In this document: positions 54,815 to 62,322 of the stretch, one piece after another | Numbering within the stretch: position 1 is the first letter of the stretch | Layout: each line of letters opens with the position of its first letter | Origin: Paraburkholderia youngii | Lineage (GTDB): Bacteria; Pseudomonadota; Gammaproteobacteria; Burkholderiales; Burkholderiaceae | Direction of reading: 5' to 3' | Assembly: GCF_013366925.1 (NCBI RefSeq) | Contig: NZ_JAALDK010000001.1 | Span: forward strand, 4,333,165 to 4,397,164 | DNA length: 64,000 nt | The notes under the pieces: generated by a model | What the model was told of the DNA's origin: nothing | The model's database searches: none | The model's input: only the letters and a program-made list of their open reading frames with translations | Translations under genes and position numbers: made by a program

Positions 54815-55225
54815 ATGGATAAGGACGCCGCCTACGCGGAGATCGAGCGCAATGGCGGCGCCGCTTATGCGAAGACCTTCGCCGCGCGCTATCCCGACGA
54901 ACCGCTTACACCGTTCTGTCATCGCTATCTGTTCGAACAGGCGCAGCGCGATGAAGCGGAGCACGACGCGGCCGCGGCCACGCACGACGACGAGCGCGGT
55001 TTCGCGCTGAGGTCGCTCGCGCGCATGGAGGCGTCGTCGCATATCGCGCAGGCGGCGGCGAGCGCGTCGCGCGACGCGGCGGCCGCCGCGCACACATCGG
55101 CGCGCGCGGCTCGGCGCTCGGCCTTCTGGACCATGATCGCCGCGCTCGCGTCGGCGACGGGCGTAGTGGTAAACGCGGCCCTCAATCTCGGCTGGCTCGA
55201 ATGGGCAAGGCATCTTGCGCAATAA
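54815..55225 (+). CDS. Hypothetical Ala-rich protein with C-terminal membrane helix
   Basis: The protein has 136 residues. The first 100 are acidic and Ala-rich, with an amphipathic HIAQAAASASRDAAAAAHTS segment. One predicted transmembrane helix (FWTMIAALASATGVVVNAAL) is followed by GWLEWARHLAQ. The arrangement is a tail-anchored or single-pass membrane protein. No family recognised. GAGG lies upstream of the ATG. It follows the csp gene by 36 bp and may be co-transcribed with it. Confidence 0.6.
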   Translation: MDKDAAYAEIERNGGAAYAKTFAARYPDEPLTPFCHRYLFEQAQRDEAEHDAAAATHDDERGFALRSLARMEASSHIAQAAASASRDAAAAAHTSARAARRSAFWTMIAALASATGVVVNAALNLGWLEWARHLAQ

Positions 55226-55605
55226 GCGACGCGTCGGGCCGCGCGTTCGCGCCCGTGAATGTGATGTGCATCGGAGGCGCCAATGGGGCTAGCCCGCAAA
55301 CCACGCGACAACCTATGCATGTACCACACCGATAGGACATCGATGCGACACGGCTACACGAGCGCGTCGATCGCACAAATCGACCCATCGGAGCATGCCG
55401 CGGACGGTCTGAACGCAGTATTATTCTTCAGGTTTCCTTCAGCTTTGCTCCGTACTATTTGCGCCACTGCCCGTGGCCTTTCAGGACCGCGGCCGCCGCT
55501 ACGTGCGGCTCGAGCACAGGCTTTCACGACCTGCATTCGGGCAATGGAACAGATAGATTCCTGACTGAAAACTGAAAGCGCCTATAAAGGCTTGCTGGAG
55601 CATCC
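55226..55605. other. hpnJ upstream region (regulatory)
   Basis: 380 bp with no convincing gene (a 93-codon ORF at 55283-55564 lacks start signals). It holds the 20-bp CTTCAG-type element at 55426-55445. TATAAA at 55583-55588 could be a -10 for a start just before hpnJ, with a weak -35. Confidence 0.45.
55426..55445 (+). promoter_or_regulatory. Response-regulator box 1, upstream of hpnJ
   Basis: CTTCAG-GTTTC-CTTCAG-CTT: a 6-bp half-site repeated directly with a 5-bp spacer (11-bp period), the layout of OmpR/PmrA-type sites (consensus YTTAAG-N5-YTTAAG). It is identical to the element at 61712-61731 in 19 of 20 positions. Confidence 0.6.
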
Positions 55606-57027
55606 ATGAAAACTCTGTTCTTGCAGGCGCCGTCGTACGACGGCTTCGATGGTGGCGCGGGTTCGCGCTATCAGGCCAAGCGTGAAGTTCGCTCGTTCTG
55701 GTATCCGACGTGGCTCGCACAACCCGCCGCACTCGTTCCCGACAGCCGCGTGCTCGACGCAACGGCAGACGGCCTGTCCGTTGAAGCCGCGCTCGACATC
55801 GCTTCGCAATACGAGCTGGTGGTGATTCACACCAGCACGCCATCCTTCCCGACCGACGCACTGTTCGCCCAGGACCTCAAGAAGCGCAAGCCGTCGCTGC
55901 TGATCGGCATGGTCGGTGCGAAGGTCGCGGTCGATCCGCATAATTCGCTGATCGCGACCGAGGCCATCGACTTCGTTTGCCGCGAGGAATTCGACTACAC
56001 CTGCAAGGAAATCTCCGAGGGCAAGCCGTTCTCGCAGATCCTGGGCCTGAGCTATCGCGCCCCCGACGGCTCGATCGAACACAACGAAGCGCGCCCGATT
56101 CTCGAGAACATGGACGAGCTGCCGTTCGTCGCGCCGATCTACAAGCGTGATCTGACCATCAAGAACTACTTCAACGGCTACCTGAAGCATCCGTACGTGT
56201 CGCTGTACACCGGCCGCGGCTGCCGCTCGAAGTGCACGTTCTGTCTGTGGCCGCAAACGGTCGGCGGCCATCGCTATCGGGTGCGTTCAGTCGAGAACGT
56301 GCTCGAGGAAGTGAAGTGGATTCGCGACAACATGCCCGAAGTCAAGGAGATCATGTTCGACGACGACACGTTCACCGACTTCAAGCCGCGCGCCGAAGAA
56401 ATTGCGCGCGGCATGGGCAAGCTGGGCGTCACGTGGTCGTGCAACGCGAAGGCCAACGTGCCTTACTCGACGCTGAAGATCATGAAGGAAAACGGCCTGC
56501 GCCTGCTGCTGGTCGGCTACGAGTCCGGCGACGACCAGATCCTGCTGAACGTCAAGAAGGGCCTGCGCACGGACATCGCGCGGCGCTTCGCGCAGGACTG
56601 CCGCACGCTCGGCATCAAGGTGCACGGCACCTTCATTATCGGCTTGCCCGGCGAGACCCAGGAAACGATCCAGAAGACCATCGAGTACGCGAAAGAGATC
56701 AATCCGCTGACCATCCAGGTGTCGCTCGCCGCGCCGTATCCGGGCACCCGGCTCTATCACCAGGCGGTCGAGAGCGGCTGGCTCGCGGAGAACAAGGTGA
56801 TCAATCTCGTCAGCAAGCAGGGCGTGCAACTCGCGGCGATCGGCTATCCACATCTGTCGCGCGACGAGATGTACCACCAGCTCGAGAACTTCTATAAACG
56901 CTTTTATTTCCGGCCGTCGAAGATCTGGGAGATCCTGCGCGAAATGCTGACGAGCTGGGACATGATGAAACGGCGCCTGCGCGAAGGCGTCGAATTTTTC
57001 CGCTTCCTGCGCGCGCACGAGGCGTGA
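55606..57027 (+). CDS. hpnJ: Hopanoid biosynthesis radical SAM protein HpnJ
   Basis: The protein has 473 residues. The N-terminal B12-binding-like domain (1-190) is followed by a radical-SAM core with the cluster motif CRSKCTFC (CxxxCxxC, about residues 206-213) after YTGRGC. HpnJ builds the cyclitol ether head group of composite hopanoids by ring contraction of the sugar moiety. The product is membrane hopanoid, important in acid, antibiotic and polymyxin resistance in Burkholderia. The start has GGAG at -10. Its stop overlaps the next gene (GTGA). Confidence 0.93.
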   Translation: MKTLFLQAPSYDGFDGGAGSRYQAKREVRSFWYPTWLAQPAALVPDSRVLDATADGLSVEAALDIASQYELVVIHTSTPSFPTDALFAQDLKKRKPSLLIGMVGAKVAVDPHNSLIATEAIDFVCREEFDYTCKEISEGKPFSQILGLSYRAPDGSIEHNEARPILENMDELPFVAPIYKRDLTIKNYFNGYLKHPYVSLYTGRGCRSKCTFCLWPQTVGGHRYRVRSVENVLEEVKWIRDNMPEVKEIMFDDDTFTDFKPRAEEIARGMGKLGVTWSCNAKANVPYSTLKIMKENGLRLLLVGYESGDDQILLNVKKGLRTDIARRFAQDCRTLGIKVHGTFIIGLPGETQETIQKTIEYAKEINPLTIQVSLAAPYPGTRLYHQAVESGWLAENKVINLVSKQGVQLAAIGYPHLSRDEMYHQLENFYKRFYFRPSKIWEILREMLTSWDMMKRRLREGVEFFRFLRAHEA

Positions 57028-58184
57028 GCGCCGTACACATCGCCGCCGTCACGCTCGCGTACGCGTGCGCGGCGGCGACTGTTGTCGGCATCGGCTACAC
57101 CGTGCTCGCAAGCGCGCTGATCGGGCGCTTCTTCGCGAGGGCGGTGGCCGTTCCCTCCAGCTTTCCACCCATTACGGTGATCAAACCGTTGCACGGCAAC
57201 GAGTGGGCGCTGCTCGATAATCTGTCGAGCTTCTGCGCCCAGGATTATCCGGGGCCCGTGCAATTCCTGTTCGGCGTGCACGACTCGGCCGACCCCGCGC
57301 TGCAAACCGTCGACGAACTGCGGCGCCTGCATCCGCGCGCGGACATCGCCGTGGTCGCCGATGCGCGCCTGTACGGCCCGAACCGCAAGATCAGCAACAT
57401 CCTCAACATGCTGCCGCAGGCGCGCCACGACGTGCTCGTGTTCGCCGACAGCGACGTGTGCGTCGGCCCCGACTATCTGCGCAACGTGATCGGCGAATTG
57501 CAGAAGCCGGGCGTCGGGCTCGTCACCTGCGCGTATCGCGGCCAGCCCGATCCGGGTTTCTGGCCGCGGCTGTCGGCGATCGCCACCAACTACCAGTTCC
57601 TGCCGGGCGTCGTCACCGGACTCGCGCTCGGGCTCGCACGCCCGTGCTTCGGTCAGACCATCGCGATGCGGCGCGACACCTACGAGCGGATCGGCGGCTT
57701 CAAGCCGTTCGTGCGGCACCTGGCCGAAGACTACGAAATCGGCGCGGCGGTGCGCGCGGCGGGCGAGCAGGTCACGATTCCGCCGTTCGCGATCGCGCAT
57801 GCCTGTGTCGAAGCGAGCGCCGCGCAACTGGTGACGCACGAACTGCGCTGGAGCCGCACGATCCGCCGCATCGATCCGCTCGGACACTTCGGTACCGCGC
57901 TCGTGCATCCGTTGCCGTTCGCGCTGCTCGCGCTCGCGTGCTCGGGCGGCGCGCCGTGGGCGTGGCTGCTCGCGGCAGTGACGGTGCTCGCGCGTGTCGC
58001 GTTGAAGTGGCGCGCGGATCGGGCGTTGCGTCAGCGCTGCCGCGATCTGTGGCTACTGCCGTTATGGGATATCGTATCGTTTGCGATTTTCGTCGCGAGC
58101 TTCCGCTCCTCGCGGGTGATCTGGCGGGGCTTCAGCTTCAAGGTCGACGGCGACGGGCTGCTGTCGGCGGCACAGGACGAATGA
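57024..58184 (+). CDS. HpnI-like ceramide-glucosyltransferase-family enzyme
   Basis: This 386-residue GT21-type protein has an N-terminal transmembrane helix, GT-A core with FPPITVIKPLHGNEWALLDN, the D-x-D DSDVCVGPDYL (about residues 142-152), AEDYEIGAAVRAAG and the (Q/E)xxRW motif HELRWSRTIR, then two C-terminal transmembrane helices. This is the HpnI/ceramide glucosyltransferase architecture. It overlaps hpnJ, so it acts in the same hopanoid pathway. A second, separate HpnI homologue lies at 62323-63588, so this may have another sugar donor or acceptor, or be a duplicate. Confidence 0.85.
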   Translation: MSAVHIAAVTLAYACAAATVVGIGYTVLASALIGRFFARAVAVPSSFPPITVIKPLHGNEWALLDNLSSFCAQDYPGPVQFLFGVHDSADPALQTVDELRRLHPRADIAVVADARLYGPNRKISNILNMLPQARHDVLVFADSDVCVGPDYLRNVIGELQKPGVGLVTCAYRGQPDPGFWPRLSAIATNYQFLPGVVTGLALGLARPCFGQTIAMRRDTYERIGGFKPFVRHLAEDYEIGAAVRAAGEQVTIPPFAIAHACVEASAAQLVTHELRWSRTIRRIDPLGHFGTALVHPLPFALLALACSGGAPWAWLLAAVTVLARVALKWRADRALRQRCRDLWLLPLWDIVSFAIFVASFRSSRVIWRGFSFKVDGDGLLSAAQDE

Positions 58185-58390
58185 CGAACGAACGGCAGAT
58201 TGGGCGGGCAATGAGCGAAGAAGGATCGAGCGGGCGACACAGCACCGCACTCGAGACGCACGGCAGCGGCCTGGCGGCCCAGGCGGCACAGGCGGCGGCG
58301 CACTCGGCAACCCATACGGCATCACATACCGCGGCACGCGGCGTGCGGCGCATCGCGCCCATCGAGGTCGCGTGCGAGGTGCCCGCATGA
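58181..58390 (+). CDS. Small coupled ORF between HpnI-like and hpnL genes
   Basis: A 69-codon frame whose start ATG overlaps the previous stop (ATGA at 58181-58184) and whose stop overlaps the hpnL ATG (ATGA at 58387-58390). Composition: hydrophilic and Ala/His/Thr-rich (AAQAAQAAAHSATHTASHTA). No domain. The perfect double overlap suggests it is translated as a coupling or small partner gene, but low complexity leaves doubt. Confidence 0.45.
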   Translation: MTNERQIGRAMSEEGSSGRHSTALETHGSGLAAQAAQAAAHSATHTASHTAARGVRRIAPIEVACEVPA

Positions 58391-59448
58391 TGAAGCATCT
58401 GGGCCGCGCGGCCGCGCTCGCGGGTTTGCTGATCTCTTTGTGGCTGGTCTGGCGCGAAGATCCGCGCGCGGTGCTCAGCGCGTTGCGCGCAGCCGGCGCG
58501 GGCCTCGTGCTGGCCGCGTTGGCGCACGTGCTGCCAATGGTCGCCAACGCCTGCGACTGGCGCTCGCTGATTCGCGGCGCGAATCGCCCGAGCTTCGGCA
58601 GGATGATGCATCTGGTATGGGTGCGCGAATCGGTCAACTCCATGCTGCCGGTCGCGCGGATCGGCGGCGAACTCGTGGCGTTCCGCATGTTCAAGCGCTG
58701 GGGCGTCCGGCCATCGACAGCGGTCGCCAGCACCATCGTCGATATGCAACTGACCTTGATCAGTCAGCTGATGTTCACGATGGTCGGCATCGGCTTTCTG
58801 TTCGCCAACGCGCAATCGGGCGCGCTGCGGCTCGCCGGGCAGCTCGCGTGGGGCGTGGTCGCGTTGACGCCGCTGCTATTGCTGTTCGGGCTCGTGCAGC
58901 ATGCGAATCCGTTCGAGCGCATCACGCGCGTGGCAAACAATATGACGAGCGGCAAGCTGACCGCGCTGGTCGGCCAGTCCGCGCAGATCGATCAATCGAT
59001 CAAGGTGATCTGGCGACGCCGCGCGGTCGTGCTGCGCTATCTGTTTTTCTGGCAGCCGCTGCAATGCGTTCTGACCTCGCTGGAAATCTGGCTCGCGCTG
59101 TATTTCCTCGGCGCGCGCGTGACGCTCGTCGAGGCGATCGTGATCGAATCGCTGATCCAGGCGGTCAGCAGCGCCGCGTTCTTCGTGCCGGGCGGTCTCG
59201 GCGTGCAGGAGGGCGCCTTCGTACTGATTGGCGGCGCACTCGGGCTCGATCCCGCCACCTGTCTTGCGCTCGCGGCCGCGCGGCGCATTCGCGACCTGCT
59301 GATGTTCGTGCCGGGCCTGATCGCGTGGCAGTTGTTCGAGGCGTCCGGCAGCGCGCGGCCGCATGCCGCGCCACACGGGGTGGGCGCCGGGCTGGCCAAA
59401 CAGCGTTCGGGCGTCGCTGACGTGAACCGCGGCGGCGAGCGGCGCTGA
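58387..59448 (+). CDS. hpnL: Hopanoid-associated membrane protein HpnL
   Basis: This 353-residue protein has about seven to eight transmembrane helices. It is of the lysylphosphatidylglycerol-synthase-TM/flippase-like family (VRESVNSMLPVARIGGELVA at about 78-97 and VPGGLGVQEGAFVLIGGALG near 265-285). HpnL is encoded with hopanoid modification genes in many proteobacteria, and its exact step is unknown, with transport of a hopanoid intermediate often proposed. GAGG upstream of the ATG at 58387 supports this start. It is the last gene of the first hopanoid unit and is convergent with the sensor kinase gene. Confidence 0.88.
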   Translation: MMKHLGRAAALAGLLISLWLVWREDPRAVLSALRAAGAGLVLAALAHVLPMVANACDWRSLIRGANRPSFGRMMHLVWVRESVNSMLPVARIGGELVAFRMFKRWGVRPSTAVASTIVDMQLTLISQLMFTMVGIGFLFANAQSGALRLAGQLAWGVVALTPLLLLFGLVQHANPFERITRVANNMTSGKLTALVGQSAQIDQSIKVIWRRRAVVLRYLFFWQPLQCVLTSLEIWLALYFLGARVTLVEAIVIESLIQAVSSAAFFVPGGLGVQEGAFVLIGGALGLDPATCLALAAARRIRDLLMFVPGLIAWQLFEASGSARPHAAPHGVGAGLAKQRSGVADVNRGGERR

Positions 59449-59508
59449 GCGATCGGCGCGCGGTTTCCCGCTTCCCGCTCGCGTCTTCGACGCGCATGCC
59501 GCGCGCCG

Positions 59509-60912
59509 TCAGCGCGGCGCGCGATAGGCCGGAAACGACACCTGCACCGCCAGCCCCCGGCCCCCGATTCCCGCGCCTAGCTGCAGACTCGCGCCGAAAT
59601 GCTCGGCGATCCGCGCAACGATCGACAACCCCAGCCCGCTGCCGGTCGCCTGATTGCCGGTCGCGCGGAAAAAGCGGTTCGTGAGGCGCGCGAGATCGTC
59701 TGGCTCGACGCCGGGACCGTCGTCCCGCACGCTCAGCTGCACGTGCTCGTCGGCATGGCGCACCGCGACTTCGATATTGCCCCCCGTACGTCCATACTTG
59801 ATCGCGTTGTCGAGCAGATTGTCGAGCAGGATGCCGATCAGCACCGGCTCCGCATCGATCTCGGCGAGCATGTCGCCGACCAGCATCACGTTGATGTGCT
59901 TTTGCTGCGCATTACGCCGGTTCGCAAGCAGCGTATCTCTCGCGATCGCGGCCGGCTTCACCGGCTCGGTGGGCAGCTTCTCCTGCACGTCGAGCCGCGC
60001 GAGCAGCAGCAACTGCTCGGCGAGCCGGGCGCTGCGATCGACGCCTTGCACGACGCGCTCCATCGCGAGCCGCTGCAGCCCGATGTCGGGCTCCGCGAGC
60101 GCGACCTGCGCCTGCACCTTGATCGCGGCGAGCGGCGTCTTCAGTTCGTGCGCGGCATCGGCGGTGAAGGCGCGTTCGAGTTCGAGCGCATGCTGCAGAC
60201 GCGCGAGCATCTGGTTGATCGCATCGACGAGCGGGCGCACCTCGAGCGGCGTGCGGCCGATGCCGACCGGTTCCATGCGGTTGATGTCGCGAGAACTGAG
60301 CGCGGCCGATAGCACCTTCAGCGGCGCGAGGCTCCAGCCGATGCTGAACCACACGAGCACCGCGAGCACCGGCAGCGCGATCAGCGTGGGCCGTGCGATG
60401 CGGCTCGCGATTTCGCTCACCAGGTCGCTGCGGGTATTGGCCGGCTCGAACACGCGCACGCTGTGGCCGAGCACGGTCTCGCGCAACGTGAACGAGTGAT
60501 AGAGCTCACCGACCAGCATCACGTCTTGCGCGCCGCTCGCGGGCGGCAACGGCAAATCCCACGCGGCCAGCGCATGCAGTTGCGGGCTGCCTGCCAGCAC
60601 GACGCCGTCGGCCGAGCGCACCTGGAAAAGCGCATCGCGCGGCAGGGTGTCGTCGTCATCGTAGTTGTTCGCGCCGGCTTCGCCGTTTCGCTCTTCTTCG
60701 CGCAGGTCGATGCGCGCATTCGCGAGCGTCATCAGATTGGCCGAATCGAGCAGCGCGAGCATCTGCGCGAGTTCGGCGAGGCGGGCTTGCTCCCATAGGC
60801 CGACTTCGCGCGTCGCCTGCCGGTAGCTCGACGCGAGCGCGCCGCCCCAGACGAGCGCGATGCTCGCCAGCACCAGCAGCACGAGGCGCCGCCGGATCGA
60901 CGGACCGATCAT
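59509..60912 (-). CDS. Sensor histidine kinase, QseC/PmrB-type
   Basis: The protein has 467 residues. TM1 is at about 10-30, a periplasmic sensor region (2CSK_N type) at about 31-170, and TM2 at about 172-194. HAMP-like linker, then HisKA with H255 in ADAAHELKTPL. HATPase has N-box LLDNLLDNAIKYG and G-boxes DDGPGV and GSGLGLSIV. The periplasmic stretch 71-88 is very acidic (EEERNGE, then DDDD), a possible site for metal or cationic-peptide sensing as proposed for PmrB. The ATG overlaps the response-regulator stop (ATGA). The pair is embedded between two hopanoid units. Confidence 0.92.
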   Translation of the reverse strand: MIGPSIRRRLVLLVLASIALVWGGALASSYRQATREVGLWEQARLAELAQMLALLDSANLMTLANARIDLREEERNGEAGANNYDDDDTLPRDALFQVRSADGVVLAGSPQLHALAAWDLPLPPASGAQDVMLVGELYHSFTLRETVLGHSVRVFEPANTRSDLVSEIASRIARPTLIALPVLAVLVWFSIGWSLAPLKVLSAALSSRDINRMEPVGIGRTPLEVRPLVDAINQMLARLQHALELERAFTADAAHELKTPLAAIKVQAQVALAEPDIGLQRLAMERVVQGVDRSARLAEQLLLLARLDVQEKLPTEPVKPAAIARDTLLANRRNAQQKHINVMLVGDMLAEIDAEPVLIGILLDNLLDNAIKYGRTGGNIEVAVRHADEHVQLSVRDDGPGVEPDDLARLTNRFFRATGNQATGSGLGLSIVARIAEHFGASLQLGAGIGGRGLAVQVSFPAYRAPR

Positions 60913-61568
60913 TCTTTCTCCATCACATAGCCGATGTTGCGCACGGTCTTGATCAGATTTGCGCCGAGCTTCTTGCGCAGGTTCGACACATGCACCTCGA
61001 TCGCATTGCTTTCGATTTCTTCCTGCCAGCCGTACAGGCTTTCTTCGAGCCGCGAGCGCGACTGCGGAATGCCGAGATTGGTCAGCAGTTGCAGCAGAAT
61101 CGCCCATTCGCGCGATGTAAGCGGCACGCGCGCCTCGTCGATCTGCACTGTTTGCGCGGCCGGATTCACTGTCAGATTCTGGTAACGAATCAGATCGATA
61201 CTGCGACCTTGTGCGCGGCGCAACAGCGCGCGGCACCGCGCGACCAGCTCGGTGAGATCGAACGGCTTGCCGAGATAGTCGTCGGCGCCCGCTTCGAGAC
61301 CGCCGACGCGATCGACGACCGTGCCTTTCGCGGTCAACACCAGCACCGGCACGTCATTGCCGGCGTCGCGCATGCGTTTGAGCAGCTCCGTGCCGCTCAC
61401 GCGTGGCAGGCCGAGGTCGAGTACCACCAATGCATATTGAGTCGTGTCGAGCGCGAGGCTGGCCTTGTGGCCGTCGCGTGCCCAGTCGACCGTGAAGCCG
61501 GCCTGGCGGAGGCCCGCTTCGACACCGCAGCCGATGAGCTCGTCGTCTTCTACGAGGAGTAAGCGCAT
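60909..61568 (-). CDS. OmpR-family response regulator, QseB/PmrA-type
   Basis: The protein has 219 residues. The receiver domain (1-120) has the acidic pair ED-D8/D9 (LLVEDDE), phospho-acceptor D51 in LVVLDLGLP and Lys in TAKGT. The C-terminal winged helix (about 130-219) has RYQNLTVNPAAQTV, the SREWAILLQLL helix and EVHVSNLRKKLG for DNA binding. It is co-translated with the kinase (ATGA). OmpR-type regulators bind direct repeats with an 11-bp period, and two matching boxes lie upstream of the flanking hopanoid genes. Confidence 0.93.
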   Translation of the reverse strand: MRLLLVEDDELIGCGVEAGLRQAGFTVDWARDGHKASLALDTTQYALVVLDLGLPRVSGTELLKRMRDAGNDVPVLVLTAKGTVVDRVGGLEAGADDYLGKPFDLTELVARCRALLRRAQGRSIDLIRYQNLTVNPAAQTVQIDEARVPLTSREWAILLQLLTNLGIPQSRSRLEESLYGWQEEIESNAIEVHVSNLRKKLGANLIKTVRNIGYVMEKE

Positions 61569-61596
61569 GAGGCAAATGTTCCAATGTGGGGATTTA

Positions 61597-61624
61597 TTGC
61601 ATAACGTCCTGCATTTTTATGCAA
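61597..61624. promoter_or_regulatory. Dyad upstream of the response-regulator gene
   Basis: TTGCATAA-N12-TTATGCAA is an 8-bp perfect inverted repeat, 29-56 bp before the start codon of the response regulator. It could be an operator for autoregulation or for another factor. Confidence 0.45.
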
Positions 61625-61711
61625 GCGGCATTGATGCGTCTATACGAACAATCCGCCGGTGTTTCGAAGTGTAACCACGCCGTTCGTTAGCCGCTTTATG
61701 CCATGCGGATG

Positions 61712-61731
61712 CTTAAGGTTTCCTTCAGCTT
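61712..61731 (+). promoter_or_regulatory. Response-regulator box 2, upstream of the second hopanoid unit
   Basis: CTTAAG-GTTTC-CTTCAG-CTT, 6-5-6 direct repeat, differing from box 1 (55426-55445) at one position. CTTAAG is the exact PmrA/QseB half-site. Its 3' end abuts the -35 of the promoter at 61730-61758, the classical activator position. It is also about 145 bp upstream of the response-regulator gene. Confidence 0.65.
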
Positions 61732-61758
61732 GAATCGATACCATCGACGCGCTATAAA
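61730..61758 (+). promoter_or_regulatory. Promoter of the second hopanoid unit
   Basis: TTGAAT (61730-61735, 4 of 6) and TATAAA (61753-61758, 5 of 6) with a 17-bp spacer. Transcription would start near 61766 and run into the 116-residue gene, hpnI and hpnK. Confidence 0.55.
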
Positions 61759-61952
61759 ATGGTCGTCGCAGATCGTGATGCATGTGCGAGACCAGGTTGT
61801 CGTCAGGCCATCGCAACCTGATCGTAAGGACTTCGATGGAGTGACGCGCGAGGCATTCTTTATGCTGGTCGATAGCGTCAATGGACGGTATCGACGAGTC
61901 CCGCCCAATGCCAGCATCCGGTCAGGCTGCAAGGCCCCGCACGAGGCACGTT

Positions 61953-62303
61953 ATGAAGCGAGTCACCATCGACATGCTACGAGCCCATTTGCTAGTCGCG
62001 TCTCTGACCGCCGCAGGCACCGAAGCGCTGCTGTGCATCGCGCTGCCTGTACTGCCGGTCTCTGACGCTTTTTTCGCTTCAGCATCGTTCAGGCTGTTCG
62101 CGCTCGCGCTGATCATCGGCGGCGTAGTGATTGCGCGCGAATTCTCCGAGGTCGCCTTCGAGCTCGCGGTGCGGCGCGACTACGCGATTCGCGCTGCTCG
62201 CGGCGCATGGCCCGCCGTGATCTCAGCGAACTGTCCACGCCGGTGGCTCGTCGTGCTTCACCTCCGGCTAACGGGGCAACCGTTCGTGCTGGCCGAGCAC
62301 TGA
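61953..62303 (+). CDS. Small membrane protein next to hpnI
   Basis: The protein has 116 residues from ATG 61953 (an ATG at 61881 is an alternative with an Arg/Pro-rich extension). There are two predicted transmembrane helices (about 14-35 and 46-64), then a basic amphipathic tail. No family recognised. GAGGC lies 7 bases before this ATG. It is 19 bp before hpnI and in the same direction, downstream of the regulated promoter, so it probably belongs to the hopanoid unit. Confidence 0.6.
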   Translation: MKRVTIDMLRAHLLVASLTAAGTEALLCIALPVLPVSDAFFASASFRLFALALIIGGVVIAREFSEVAFELAVRRDYAIRAARGAWPAVISANCPRRWLVVLHLRLTGQPFVLAEH

Positions 62304-62322
62304 CGGATACGGACGACACACG

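Noticed and set aside
55283..55564. 93-codon rightward ORF upstream of hpnJ
   Set aside because: Overlaps the regulatory region, no start signal, no family resemblance.
59498..59518. GCCGCGC/GCGCGGC dyad at the hpnL-kinase convergence as terminator
   Set aside because: GC-only stem overlapping a stop codon with no T-run. Too weak to list as a terminator.
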